Below, piece after piece: positions 55,703 to 63,549 of a stretch of DNA of 64,000 nucleotides (position 1 is its first letter; each line of letters begins with the position of its first letter). The translations under genes were made by a program, and so were the position numbers. This DNA is from Butyrivibrio sp. AE3004 (GTDB lineage: Bacteria > Bacillota > Clostridia > Lachnospirales > Lachnospiraceae), in contig NZ_JNLQ01000002.1 in NCBI RefSeq assembly GCF_000703165.1, forward strand, positions 3,534,001 to 3,598,000, given 5' to 3'. Below the pieces are notes generated by a model. It was given only the letters and a program-made list of their open reading frames with translations, had not been told where the DNA came from and searched no databases.

Positions 55703-56161
55703 TTATTTCATTTCAGGAAGATCAATGCTTATTCCAAGCCCACCGGTTAATTCTTCTAACATATCATCAAAGCTTTCACCGCTTATGGCCTGTGAATACT
55801 GATTGACCATCTTGTGCGCTTCGGGATCGGTGAAAACCGTCACGAAGGATGTAATCATCAGTGCATATCCGCCGACGAATCCGATGAGACCAAAGAATAT
55901 GGCACGTTTTGCCTGCGGATAGAGCTTTCCTGCAGAATCTCTTGACAGCAAAGCCAGTGTTATTGCTATTCCTCCAAGTATGATGGAGAAATAAACGCTA
56001 AGTATCAGCGCTATTGAAATCAAACCCATTATCGAAGCGATGGTTGCCATCGAAACCCGGGGATTAAGCGGGTTGTGGGTCTGATTATACTCAAAACTTT
56101 CATTCATATTTAGTTTTAGCAGAAACTGTAAAAACAGCTCTGTGAATTCCTCCCCTGTCAT
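55703..56161 (-). CDS. Small DUF4190-like membrane protein
   Basis: 152 residues if started at ATG 56161, with two to three membrane helices (about 38-70 and 85-110) and an amphipathic C-terminal tail (SFDDMLEELTGG). The pattern LNPRVSMATIASIMGLISI...ITLALLSRD...AKRAIFFGLIGF fits DUF4190-type small membrane proteins, whose function is unknown. The start is uncertain: no ribosome site lies before 56161, while GGGGAGG lies a few codons inside, which may mean a downstream start near residue 10-19. Confidence 0.65.
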   Translation of the reverse strand: MTGEEFTELFLQFLLKLNMNESFEYNQTHNPLNPRVSMATIASIMGLISIALILSVYFSIILGGIAITLALLSRDSAGKLYPQAKRAIFFGLIGFVGGYALMITSFVTVFTDPEAHKMVNQYSQAISGESFDDMLEELTGGLGISIDLPEMK

Positions 56162-56281
56162 TATAGTGAATTATGTAGAAAAAGATGACAATATTTCAAT
56201 TTAAGTTTACCGCAAAACGAGCGGAAAGTGTATTAAATTTTAGTGAAAATACAGCGTGTAGTAATACCTTTTTTTATGAGA

Positions 56282-56311
56282 TTGAAAAAAGATATTTATT
56301 CATAGTAGAAT
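56282..56311 (+). promoter_or_regulatory. Predicted promoter of tex
   Basis: TTGAAA (56282-56287) and TAGAAT (56306-56311) with 18-base spacing, 91 bases before the start codon. Confidence 0.5.
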
Positions 56312-56402
56312 AGACAATGTGCATGTAGTTTTACGCTTCATGCTATTGCGAAGTAGAATGATAATGCAGAGCTAACATTTTTCAAGGAGTTTTACAGTCA
56401 CT

Positions 56403-58790
56403 ATGGATATTTTACAGAAAATTACAGAAGAACTTAGCGTACAGAAATGGCAGGTAGAGGCAGCAGTCAAGCTGATTGACGAGGGCAATACCATTCCTTT
56501 TATTTCCAGATACCGTAAAGAGGTTACGGGCTCTCTTAATGATGAGCAGCTCAGAACTCTCGGGGAGCGCCTTACATATTTGAGAGGCCTTGAGGAGAAA
56601 AAGGAGCAGGTTCTTTCCAGCATAGAAGAACAGGGAAAACTTACGGACGAACTTAAGGAAAAGATCATCGCAGCTGAGACAATGGTTGCGGTTGAGGATC
56701 TTTACAGACCATACAGACCAAAGAGAAAAACAAGAGCATCGGTTGCTAAAGAGAAAGGACTTGAGGGCCTTGCAGATATAATTCGTGCTCAGGAGACTAC
56801 CAAAACTCTTGTTGAGGAAGCTACTCCTTATGTAAACGAAGAGAAAGAAGTAAAGAATATTCAGGAAGCAATTCAGGGCGCGATGGATATCATTGCTGAG
56901 GAAATCTCAGACAATGCCGATTACCGTACATATATAAGAGAAGAAACCTGGAATCAGGGCTTTGTAGCTTCAACAGCAAAGGATGAAAAGGCTGAGAGCG
57001 TTTATGAGATGTACTATAACTTTGAAGAGCCCGTAAACAAGATTCTCGGACACAGAGTGCTTGCACTTAACAGAGGAGAGGCAGAGAAATTCCTCACAGT
57101 TAAGATAACAGCACCTGAGGAACAGATTCTTCGCTTCCTTGAAAAGAAGACTATTACTAAGGATAATCCGGAGACAACACCGGTGCTTCAGGCTGTGTGC
57201 AAGGATGCCTATGACAGACTTATCGCGCCTGCCATTGAGCGTGACATCAGAAACGAGCTCACCGAGAAGGCTGAGGACAGCGCAATCGGAGTATTCGGTA
57301 AGAACCTTGAGCAGCTCCTTATGCAGCCTCCTATCGCAGGAAAAACAGTTCTTGGCTGGGATCCTGCTTTCAGAACAGGCTGTAAGCTTGCAATAGTTGA
57401 TGCCACAGGAAAAGTTCTTGATACAAAGGTTATCTATCCCACAGCTCCTCAGAACAAGGTTGAGGAAGCTAAGGCAGAACTTAAAAAGCTTATAAAGAAA
57501 TATGACGTTGACCTTATTTCAGTTGGTAACGGTACTGCATCACGTGAATCAGAGCAGGTAATTGTTGAGCTTATTAAGGAGCTTGATAAGCCGGTTCAGT
57601 ATGTAATCGTTAATGAGGCCGGTGCATCTGTTTATTCAGCAAGTAAGCTTGCAACAGAGGAATTCCCTCAGTTTGATGTAGGTCAGAGAAGTGCTGCTTC
57701 CATTGCAAGACGTCTCCAGGATCCTCTTGCAGAGCTTGTAAAAATCGACCCTCAGAGTATCGGTGTAGGTCAGTATCAGCATGACATGAACCAGAAAAAG
57801 CTTGGAGAAGCCCTTTCAGGCGTTGTAGAGGACTGTGTTAACAAGGTCGGTGTTGACCTTAATACCGCTTCAGCACCGCTTCTTACTTATATATCAGGTA
57901 TCAGCAAGGTGATTGCCAAGAATATTGTTGATTATCGTGAAGAGAACGGTAAGTTTGAGAGCAGAGACCAGCTCCTTAAGGTTCCAAAGCTCGGGCCCAA
58001 AGCATTTGAGCAGTGTGCGGGATTTTTAAGAATCCATGACGGAAAAAATCCTCTTGATGATACAAGTGTGCATCCTGAGTCATATGAGGCAGCAGAGAAG
58101 CTTATGGACAAGCTTGGCCTCACAATGGAGGATGTAAGAGAAGCGCAGAAGAAGACAGCTAAGGATATTAATTCTGCAAAGAAGTCTGAGAATGAAGGAA
58201 AACAGAAGCCTGCTAAGAAGAAAAAGGAGCAGAAGGTTTTCATAAAAAATACAAATACAGCTATGGGTGCGGCGCTTGCGGCTGCGCTTAACGGAACAAG
58301 CCTTGGGGGCTCTGATGAAGGAAACGCATCAGGAGCTGACAGCAAGGGCAACGGAAAAGATGCTACAGATAACGCAAAGGCAGCAGTTGGAGGAAGCCTT
58401 CTTAAGAGAGTTGGCGATAAAAAGAAACTTGCTGAGGAGCTTGGCGTAGGTGAGATAACTCTTACAGACATTCTGTCAGAGCTTGAGAAGCCTTCACGTG
58501 ACCCCAGAGAGAGCATGCCTGCGCCTATTCTTCGAAGCGATGTCATGGATATGAAGGACTTAAAACCGGGAATGATTCTTAAAGGAACTGTCAGAAACAT
58601 CGTAGACTTCGGTGCTTTTGTAGATATAGGTGTTCATCAGGACGGACTTGTTCATATCTCACAGATAACAGACCGCTATATCAAGCATCCGCTTGACGCA
58701 GTAAGTGTCGGTGATATCGTTGATGTTCAGGTTATTGAAGTAGATGTGAAGAAACAGAGAATCGGACTTACGATGAAGATTAAGAAGTAA
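56403..58790 (+). CDS. tex: Tex-family RNA-binding protein
   Basis: 795 residues. The N-terminal Tex domain (VQKWQVEAAVKLIDEGNTIPFISRYRKE) is followed by a YqgF/RNase H-like fold (GWDPAFRTGCKLAIVD), a helix-hairpin-helix pair (LLTYISGISKVIAKNIVDYRE; LLKVPKLGPKAFEQCAGFLR) and a C-terminal S1 domain (GMILKGTVRNIVDFGAFVDIG). Between HhH and S1 lies an unusual 100-residue Lys/Ala/Gly-rich linker (about 585-690). Tex proteins bind RNA and affect transcription and ribosome-linked processes. CAAGGAG lies about 15 bases before the ATG. The last codons and stop are tandemly repeated downstream. Confidence 0.93.
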   Translation: MDILQKITEELSVQKWQVEAAVKLIDEGNTIPFISRYRKEVTGSLNDEQLRTLGERLTYLRGLEEKKEQVLSSIEEQGKLTDELKEKIIAAETMVAVEDLYRPYRPKRKTRASVAKEKGLEGLADIIRAQETTKTLVEEATPYVNEEKEVKNIQEAIQGAMDIIAEEISDNADYRTYIREETWNQGFVASTAKDEKAESVYEMYYNFEEPVNKILGHRVLALNRGEAEKFLTVKITAPEEQILRFLEKKTITKDNPETTPVLQAVCKDAYDRLIAPAIERDIRNELTEKAEDSAIGVFGKNLEQLLMQPPIAGKTVLGWDPAFRTGCKLAIVDATGKVLDTKVIYPTAPQNKVEEAKAELKKLIKKYDVDLISVGNGTASRESEQVIVELIKELDKPVQYVIVNEAGASVYSASKLATEEFPQFDVGQRSAASIARRLQDPLAELVKIDPQSIGVGQYQHDMNQKKLGEALSGVVEDCVNKVGVDLNTASAPLLTYISGISKVIAKNIVDYREENGKFESRDQLLKVPKLGPKAFEQCAGFLRIHDGKNPLDDTSVHPESYEAAEKLMDKLGLTMEDVREAQKKTAKDINSAKKSENEGKQKPAKKKKEQKVFIKNTNTAMGAALAAALNGTSLGGSDEGNASGADSKGNGKDATDNAKAAVGGSLLKRVGDKKKLAEELGVGEITLTDILSELEKPSRDPRESMPAPILRSDVMDMKDLKPGMILKGTVRNIVDFGAFVDIGVHQDGLVHISQITDRYIKHPLDAVSVGDIVDVQVIEVDVKKQRIGLTMKIKK

Positions 58791-58931
58791 GAAAGCCTTC
58801 CCCTCGGACTTACGATGAAGATTAAGAAGTAAGAAAGCCTTCCCCTCGGACTTACGATGAAGATTAAGAAGTAAGAAAGCCTTCCCCCTCGGACTTACGA
58901 TGAAGATTAAGAAATAAGAAAGCCTTCCCCC
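58762..58931 (+). repeat. 42-bp tandem duplication of the tex 3' end plus repeat arm
   Basis: The unit starts TCGGACTTACGATGAAG, contains the last tex codons (GLTMKIKK) and stop, and ends in GCCTTCCCC. Copies begin at 58762, 58804, 58846 and 58889 (periods 42, 42, 43). Only the first belongs to the gene. The array ends at palindromic repeat G. Confidence 0.92.
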
Positions 58932-58968
58932 ATTGGGGGAAGGTGTCAGCGAAGCTGACGGATGAGGG
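58922..58968 (+). repeat. Palindromic repeat, copy G
   Basis: GCCTTCCCCCATTGGGGGAAGG and GTCAGCGAAGCTGAC hairpins ending in GGATGAGGG, almost identical to copy D. It follows the 42-bp array without a gap. Confidence 0.88.
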
Positions 58969-58973
58969 AAAAA

Positions 58974-59000
58974 AAGAACCGCACTTGCGGTTCTTTTTTT
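58974..59000. terminator. Bidirectional terminator between tex and the YczE-like gene
   Basis: AAGAACCGCA and TGCGGTTCTT form a stem with A-run before and T-run after, so it can stop transcripts from both the plus-strand tex unit and the minus-strand gene at 59008. Confidence 0.88.
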
Positions 59001-59007
59001 GAGTTTA

Positions 59008-59694
59008 TTACTTTTTTCCGTATCTTATCGGCCTTGCAACATGAACATTGAAGAACTCAATAAGAGGTCCCATGAAAAATGCAGTGATAATCGTTCCGAT
59101 TCCCGGAAGAACTCCCATTACAAAGCCAAGTCCTGTGCAGATGAGGTCGGTTGTGATTCTTACAAATCTAAAATCCCATCCTTTTTTCTCAGAGAGCGTA
59201 AGTGCAATCGCATCATAGGTTGATACACCAAGATCACTGGTAAAATACAGCGCTGATGCAAAACACATTATGATGATCGCTACAATGAGGAAAATAATCC
59301 TGATAATAAAAGTAGGCTCAGGAATGAGCTTTATCCAAATTCCATAGGAGAAGTCCACAACATATCCTACAAGGAACAGGTTTATAAAAGTGGCGATGCC
59401 TATTTTCTTTTTATCAAGAAAAAAGTCTGCAATAAGAAGAACCATGTTGATTATCATGTAGATAAGGCCGTAGCCTATAGCAGGGTGCTTGGGATCAAAT
59501 TCCGTAAACAACTTGATCGAACCACTTGTCATAATATGCTGTACCTGTGACCATATTCCATGCGCAAATACCTGAAAGGGATCCATTCCAAGCACTGAGA
59601 ACTGGAACATTCCAACAGAAAAGCCTGCAATCACAACACCGCCAAGGGTCATGGCGAGACGTCTTTTCATTTCAGCGTCAATCTTTTTTAACAT
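59008..59694 (-). CDS. YczE/YyaS/YitT-like integral membrane protein
   Basis: 228 residues with five membrane helices. The segments AGFSVGMFQFSVLGMDPFQVFAHG, FTSDLGVSTYDAIALTLSEK and RITTDLICTGLGFVMG correspond to the repeated short motifs of the YczE-type family (a Gly-rich helix followed by MDPF/STYDA). Function is unknown. GGAGG precedes the ATG. It lies 99 bases downstream of the MATE gene on the same strand and may be read from it. Confidence 0.78.
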   Translation of the reverse strand: MLKKIDAEMKRRLAMTLGGVVIAGFSVGMFQFSVLGMDPFQVFAHGIWSQVQHIMTSGSIKLFTEFDPKHPAIGYGLIYMIINMVLLIADFFLDKKKIGIATFINLFLVGYVVDFSYGIWIKLIPEPTFIIRIIFLIVAIIIMCFASALYFTSDLGVSTYDAIALTLSEKKGWDFRFVRITTDLICTGLGFVMGVLPGIGTIITAFFMGPLIEFFNVHVARPIRYGKK

Positions 59695-59793
59695 AGATAA
59701 AATCCTCCGGAGAAGAATTTAACAGAGAGTTTCCTGCGCAGCAATGTCATTTTGTGACATGTATTCGTATAATTGTGTGGTTTATGAACTATA

Positions 59794-61158
59794 TCATTCA
59801 GATAGTAGATGGTCTGCATTCTTCTTTTTCCACTTCAACTTGTAGTAGAGAAGCTCTACAACGCAGCAGCACATCCAGCCCACCGGATATCCGAAACCAA
59901 CCCATTTGGGGTCATTAACAATGTAATGTGTCAGCACGAAAAGGTATATCTGCCTTATTACAACAAAGGTCGCGATCATGATGACCATGGGGCCTCTTGA
60001 ATCACCGCGGCCTCGGAGGGCAGCAGCGAGAGTGTGGTTTACGCAGTTTGCGATGAGGAAGAACACATTGGTCTGAATGAAAAGTGCTCCGAATTCAATA
60101 ACCGACTCATCTGATGAAAAGAGTCTGATGGCGGGTCTTGCAAAAATGTAAAGCATAAGTGCAATAACAAAAGTAACAAAGGTTGAGAGTAGAATGGCGG
60201 TTCTGGTACCGCTTTCTGCTCTCTTTTCTTTTCCTGCACCGATGTTCTGACTGACAAAGGTGGTGGCAGCCATAGCTAAGCTGGACATAGGCAGCATGAT
60301 GAAGGTGTCGAGTTTGTTGTAGCTACTCCAGCCAGCCATACAGCTTGAACCGAAGTGATTTATATAGGATTGAACGAATACATTTGAAAAGGCTGTGATA
60401 ACAGACTGAATACCGGCGGGTAAGCCTACCATAAATATACTTTTCAGGATAGCCTTATCAAGCGTCAGATCTTTCCAAACAAGCTTGTAGATATCGTTTG
60501 TCCTTGTGAGGAGCATGAGTGTCAAAATGGCAGAAATAAACTGAGAAATGATGGTCGCATAGGCGACACCTGCAATCCCTGTGTGGAGACCTATTACGAA
60601 AACAAGGTCAAGCACGATGTTCATAAGGCTTGTCAGAATGAGGAACATAAGAGGCCTTGTGGTGTCTCCTACAGCTCTAAGTATTCCGCTTCCCATGTTG
60701 TAGATGAGAAGCCCTGAAAAACCAAGGAAGTATATTCTAAGGTAGGTGGTGGCTTCGGGCATTACATCATCGGGAGTTGCCATGAATTTCAGCATCGGAA
60801 CGACACCTGCGCTTCCTATTATTGTAAATAGGACACAGAATACAAGGGTGGTAGTTATTGTGGTTTCGATTGCAAGATGTAGGCCTTTTAAGTCTTTGCC
60901 TCCAAAATATCTGGAGATCAAAACTCCCGCTCCGATTGAGAAGCCGTTAAAAAAGAACACCAGCATATTTACGATCATGGTGGTGGAGCCGACTGCCGCA
61001 AGGGCCTCTTTCCCTACAAAATTCCCCACCACGATTGAATCCACGGTGTTATATAACATTTGAAAAATATTACCGAACATAAGCGGCATGGAAAATGCGA
61101 TGATCTGCATTAGTATGGAACCGCTTGTCATATCTCTTGTTGTAGTTTTCTGTGCCAT
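59794..61158 (-). CDS. MATE-family efflux transporter
   Basis: 454 residues with twelve membrane helices in two homologous halves. The N-terminal MTSGSILMQIIAFSMPLMFGNIFQMLYNTVDSIVVGNFVGKEALAAVG segment is the classic MATE start, and ISRYFGGKD and VSQNIGAGKEKRAESG are the two pseudo-repeat loops. MATE pumps exchange Na+ or H+ for drugs or metabolites. Length is normal. The ribosome site (AAGGAT) is weak. Between 61159 and 61299 I see only AT-rich sequence. Confidence 0.93.
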   Translation of the reverse strand: MAQKTTTRDMTSGSILMQIIAFSMPLMFGNIFQMLYNTVDSIVVGNFVGKEALAAVGSTTMIVNMLVFFFNGFSIGAGVLISRYFGGKDLKGLHLAIETTITTTLVFCVLFTIIGSAGVVPMLKFMATPDDVMPEATTYLRIYFLGFSGLLIYNMGSGILRAVGDTTRPLMFLILTSLMNIVLDLVFVIGLHTGIAGVAYATIISQFISAILTLMLLTRTNDIYKLVWKDLTLDKAILKSIFMVGLPAGIQSVITAFSNVFVQSYINHFGSSCMAGWSSYNKLDTFIMLPMSSLAMAATTFVSQNIGAGKEKRAESGTRTAILLSTFVTFVIALMLYIFARPAIRLFSSDESVIEFGALFIQTNVFFLIANCVNHTLAAALRGRGDSRGPMVIMIATFVVIRQIYLFVLTHYIVNDPKWVGFGYPVGWMCCCVVELLYYKLKWKKKNADHLLSE

Positions 61159-61299
61159 CTTTAATATCCTTAATGCTGCTTTAAATTATTGAAAATCTGA
61201 GAATAATGTTTATTGCATAATACATATAAAGTGTAGCATAAAGGGATGGCATATTGTTGTACCAAAATTTGTTTCTTTAGGTTCCTTTTTATATAAGAT

Positions 61300-61323
61300 A
61301 AGGGCTGCCTATCGGCAACCCTT
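61300..61323 (-). terminator. Hairpin after the FN3 gene
   Basis: AAGGGCTGCC pairs with GGCAACCCTT (one G-U), 11 bases past the minus-strand stop at 61334. The following sequence on the minus strand is AT-rich but lacks a clean T run. Confidence 0.6.
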
Positions 61324-61333
61324 AACTAAAAAT

Positions 61334-62191
61334 CTATTTTTTGTTAATTTTGATAGTTGATAACAAATCTCTAATTTGCTCCATTTTTCTCTCTGGATGC
61401 GTTGCGTTATCTGGTACAGAATAGCATATCTCTAATATTTCATCATTATCATTATAGAGTAGTGTTGTATTGTTTTTTCCATAACTAGTGTTTGTGGCAT
61501 ATAAAACAGCGAATGTTTTTCCATCAATTTTTCTATTTGCTAATCTCTTATATTTGTGCGAATGTATGTTGGAATTATCATATTTAATGTACCATGCAAC
61601 ATATTTATCTAAGCCTTTTCCTTTTACATTATAAGCTGGCTCGACAGTATCAATATATAAGTAACCTCTATCGAGATAACGGCTATCTTTTGTGTGAAGA
61701 GAGATTTGATTTAAATTGGAATATACTTCTTCGGGTTTCCATTGGGATGAATTCCAACTGATACTAAATTTTTTACAACTAAAATGACCTTTGACTAAAC
61801 CAAATTCTGTTTTAGCATTTTTTGATGGACTCGAAGCACTAAACGTATTTTTTTCTTTTCCCTTCTTATAAGCTTTTACCTTAAGTTTGTATTTTGTACC
61901 ACTTTTAAGGCCTTTGATTTTATAACTGGTTACATTAGGATCATTAACAGTAGCAATACATTTATCTTTTGATTTGTTATCAGAAATATAGATTTTATAG
62001 CCGGTTGCATCCTCAACCTGTGACCATTCAACTGTTATAGAGTTCTTTGTTTTAGTGATATCTGTAATCTGAGGTTTACGTAACTTGAAATTTGAAGCTG
62101 CTAAGGAAGTTGTATTACAGGATAATATAAGTAGAATAACGACTGATAATAAAAATAGTAATTTTGGTAGACTTTTCTTAATATTCTTCAT
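61334..62191 (-). CDS. Secreted fibronectin type III domain protein
   Basis: 285 residues. A signal peptide (LPKLLFLLSVVILLILSCNTTSLAAS) is followed by one fibronectin type III domain (about 38-128; ITVEWSQVEDATGYKIYISD, then LKSGTKYKLKVKAYKK). The C-terminal 150 residues form an unassigned domain starting FSCKKFSISWNSSQW. The Cys near the signal end could be a lipoprotein site, but LILSCN is a weak lipobox. TAGGAG precedes the ATG. It follows the putative hydrolase gene by 19 bases on the same strand, so they are likely an operon. Confidence 0.82.
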   Translation of the reverse strand: MKNIKKSLPKLLFLLSVVILLILSCNTTSLAASNFKLRKPQITDITKTKNSITVEWSQVEDATGYKIYISDNKSKDKCIATVNDPNVTSYKIKGLKSGTKYKLKVKAYKKGKEKNTFSASSPSKNAKTEFGLVKGHFSCKKFSISWNSSQWKPEEVYSNLNQISLHTKDSRYLDRGYLYIDTVEPAYNVKGKGLDKYVAWYIKYDNSNIHSHKYKRLANRKIDGKTFAVLYATNTSYGKNNTTLLYNDNDEILEICYSVPDNATHPERKMEQIRDLLSTIKINKK

Positions 62192-62210
62192 GCGTTTGCT
62201 CCTATATTAT

Positions 62211-63194
62211 TCACCTGTATGAATCAAATTTGTCTAATGTGATTCCATCAGCTGCGTTTCTTTTCAGATAATCTGCCTGAAAAATAGACCCATTTCTTAC
62301 ATAATTACTAATGAATTTCTTGGCACTAGCTCTACTGTACTTATACCTATTGGGTAAAAACGCTGTATTATCTTCATATAACATATTATTGCCAGGATTA
62401 TTCATGTATACGTCGATGTTGGAACAGTGGATTTCGCCATTGCGAACCTTAGTTATAAATTCGTCATATCGTTTGCTGAAGTCGCTTTTTTTCATTGTAC
62501 CGTCTTTTATGGCCTGCTTATACAGTTGGAGAGTTAGTACTGTTCTGTGCGCATAAATATCACCAATTAGGTGAAGGGCAAGTCCTAATACCAAATATTG
62601 TTTTTCGAAATTTGTTGGATTATTTCCGTTTTTTTGTTTGTAAAGTTTGTATATTTCAGGAATTGTTTGAAGCAGGATATCTATATCACGTCTTTCATTC
62701 TGGTTTTTCATGGGTAGCTCATTTACAATTTGTGCTCTGCAATTTGCATCTGTCTGGTTGGAGATAGATATTTTTCTTGCATATAGCCATAAAGCATTAA
62801 GGCTAAGAATATAATTTTTGAAACCATGCAGTTGAACTTTGTCCACTTCTTTGTTATGGAGTAATGCATTATCAGCATTTTCAGATCCAAAGAGTAAGCA
62901 TTTCTGGATTAGCGCCTGGTTTTTGCTGGAATGATTGCTAAAATACTCCATGACATATGGTGCGAAAGTGCTATGTCCCCTTCCAGTGGCGTCTTTGTTT
63001 GCCCACAGAGATGCTCCGATTAAATCATCCTCACCAGCTTGTTCAGATGATTCACCGTTGAGTTCATTCTCATTGCCTGAGGAGATTAGTTCATCCTCCA
63101 GATTCCGTTCCCCGCTAGATGCGGCATGTACTGTTGCCATCGGAGTTGAAACAGTAATAATACTCGCCATCAATAATGCTACTACTTTTTTCAT
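62211..63194 (-). CDS. Secreted protein with HxxGDxxxH-type motif, possible metal-dependent hydrolase
   Basis: 327 residues. A signal peptide ends near HAASSG, followed by an acidic Glu/Asn-rich spacer (residues 30-60) and a helical domain. The segment LALHLIGDIYAHRTV (around residue 217) gives H-x3-D-x3-H, close to the H-x-x-G-D core of zinc-dependent phospholipase C and S1/P1 nucleases, and further His residues occur in RGHSTFAPYV and NALLHNKE. The last histidine spacing differs from classic enzymes, so the fold and activity are unsure. A good AGAGAGG precedes the ATG. Its neighbours are secreted or membrane proteins. Confidence 0.65.
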   Translation of the reverse strand: MKKVVALLMASIITVSTPMATVHAASSGERNLEDELISSGNENELNGESSEQAGEDDLIGASLWANKDATGRGHSTFAPYVMEYFSNHSSKNQALIQKCLLFGSENADNALLHNKEVDKVQLHGFKNYILSLNALWLYARKISISNQTDANCRAQIVNELPMKNQNERRDIDILLQTIPEIYKLYKQKNGNNPTNFEKQYLVLGLALHLIGDIYAHRTVLTLQLYKQAIKDGTMKKSDFSKRYDEFITKVRNGEIHCSNIDVYMNNPGNNMLYEDNTAFLPNRYKYSRASAKKFISNYVRNGSIFQADYLKRNAADGITLDKFDSYR

Positions 63195-63268
63195 AATAAA
63201 TACCTCTCTTTATTTTTTCTTGAATCAGAAGAATGATTCATGTATTTATTATAGATATCTAAAATCTA

Positions 63269-63311
63269 AATATCAATACTGTTATCAATAAAAGATAACA
63301 GTATTGATATT
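63269..63311 (-). terminator. Perfect 18-bp inverted repeat downstream of the small secreted protein gene
   Basis: AATATCAATACTGTTATC and GATAACAGTATTGATATT are exact complements around a 7-base AATAAAA loop. It lies 8 bases past the stop of the minus-strand gene at 63319 and 75 bases before the next minus-strand start. AT-rich; it may be a terminator or a protein-binding palindrome. Confidence 0.6.
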
Positions 63312-63318
63312 CGTTTCG

Positions 63319-63549
63319 TTAGTCATCAATCCAATGAGGATCCACCCATTTATGATTTAGGCTATCCCACCTTCTATGTTGCTTTTTTCCATGATACACT
63401 CTAGTTTTAGTTACTATGGCTTTGGCTCTTGTAATAGAATCTGCAATTACTGTATTTGGACACATCGATTTGGCAACCATGCCCTGATTATTTCCACAAA
63501 ATATGAAGCATATTCCCATAAGAATTAAATATTTTTTTGCTTTTTTCAT
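63319..63549 (-). CDS. Small secreted protein (76 aa)
   Basis: 76 residues. A Lys-rich start and hydrophobic stretch (KKYLILMGICFIFCGNNQG) form a signal peptide. The mature part is basic and ends in RVYHGKKQHRRWDSLNHKWV followed by DPHWIDD, rich in His, Arg and Trp. The ATG overlaps the stop of the upstream gene by four bases (ATGA), which suggests translational coupling. I recall similar RRW...VDP-ending small proteins in Lachnospiraceae, but no function is known to me. Confidence 0.7.
   Translation of the reverse strand: MKKAKKYLILMGICFIFCGNNQGMVAKSMCPNTVIADSITRAKAIVTKTRVYHGKKQHRRWDSLNHKWVDPHWIDD

Noticed and set aside
57932..58600. 222-codon minus-strand open frame
   Set aside because: Lies antisense to conserved tex domains; its Ser/Phe/Leu-rich content mirrors the Lys/Ala-rich linker on the other strand.
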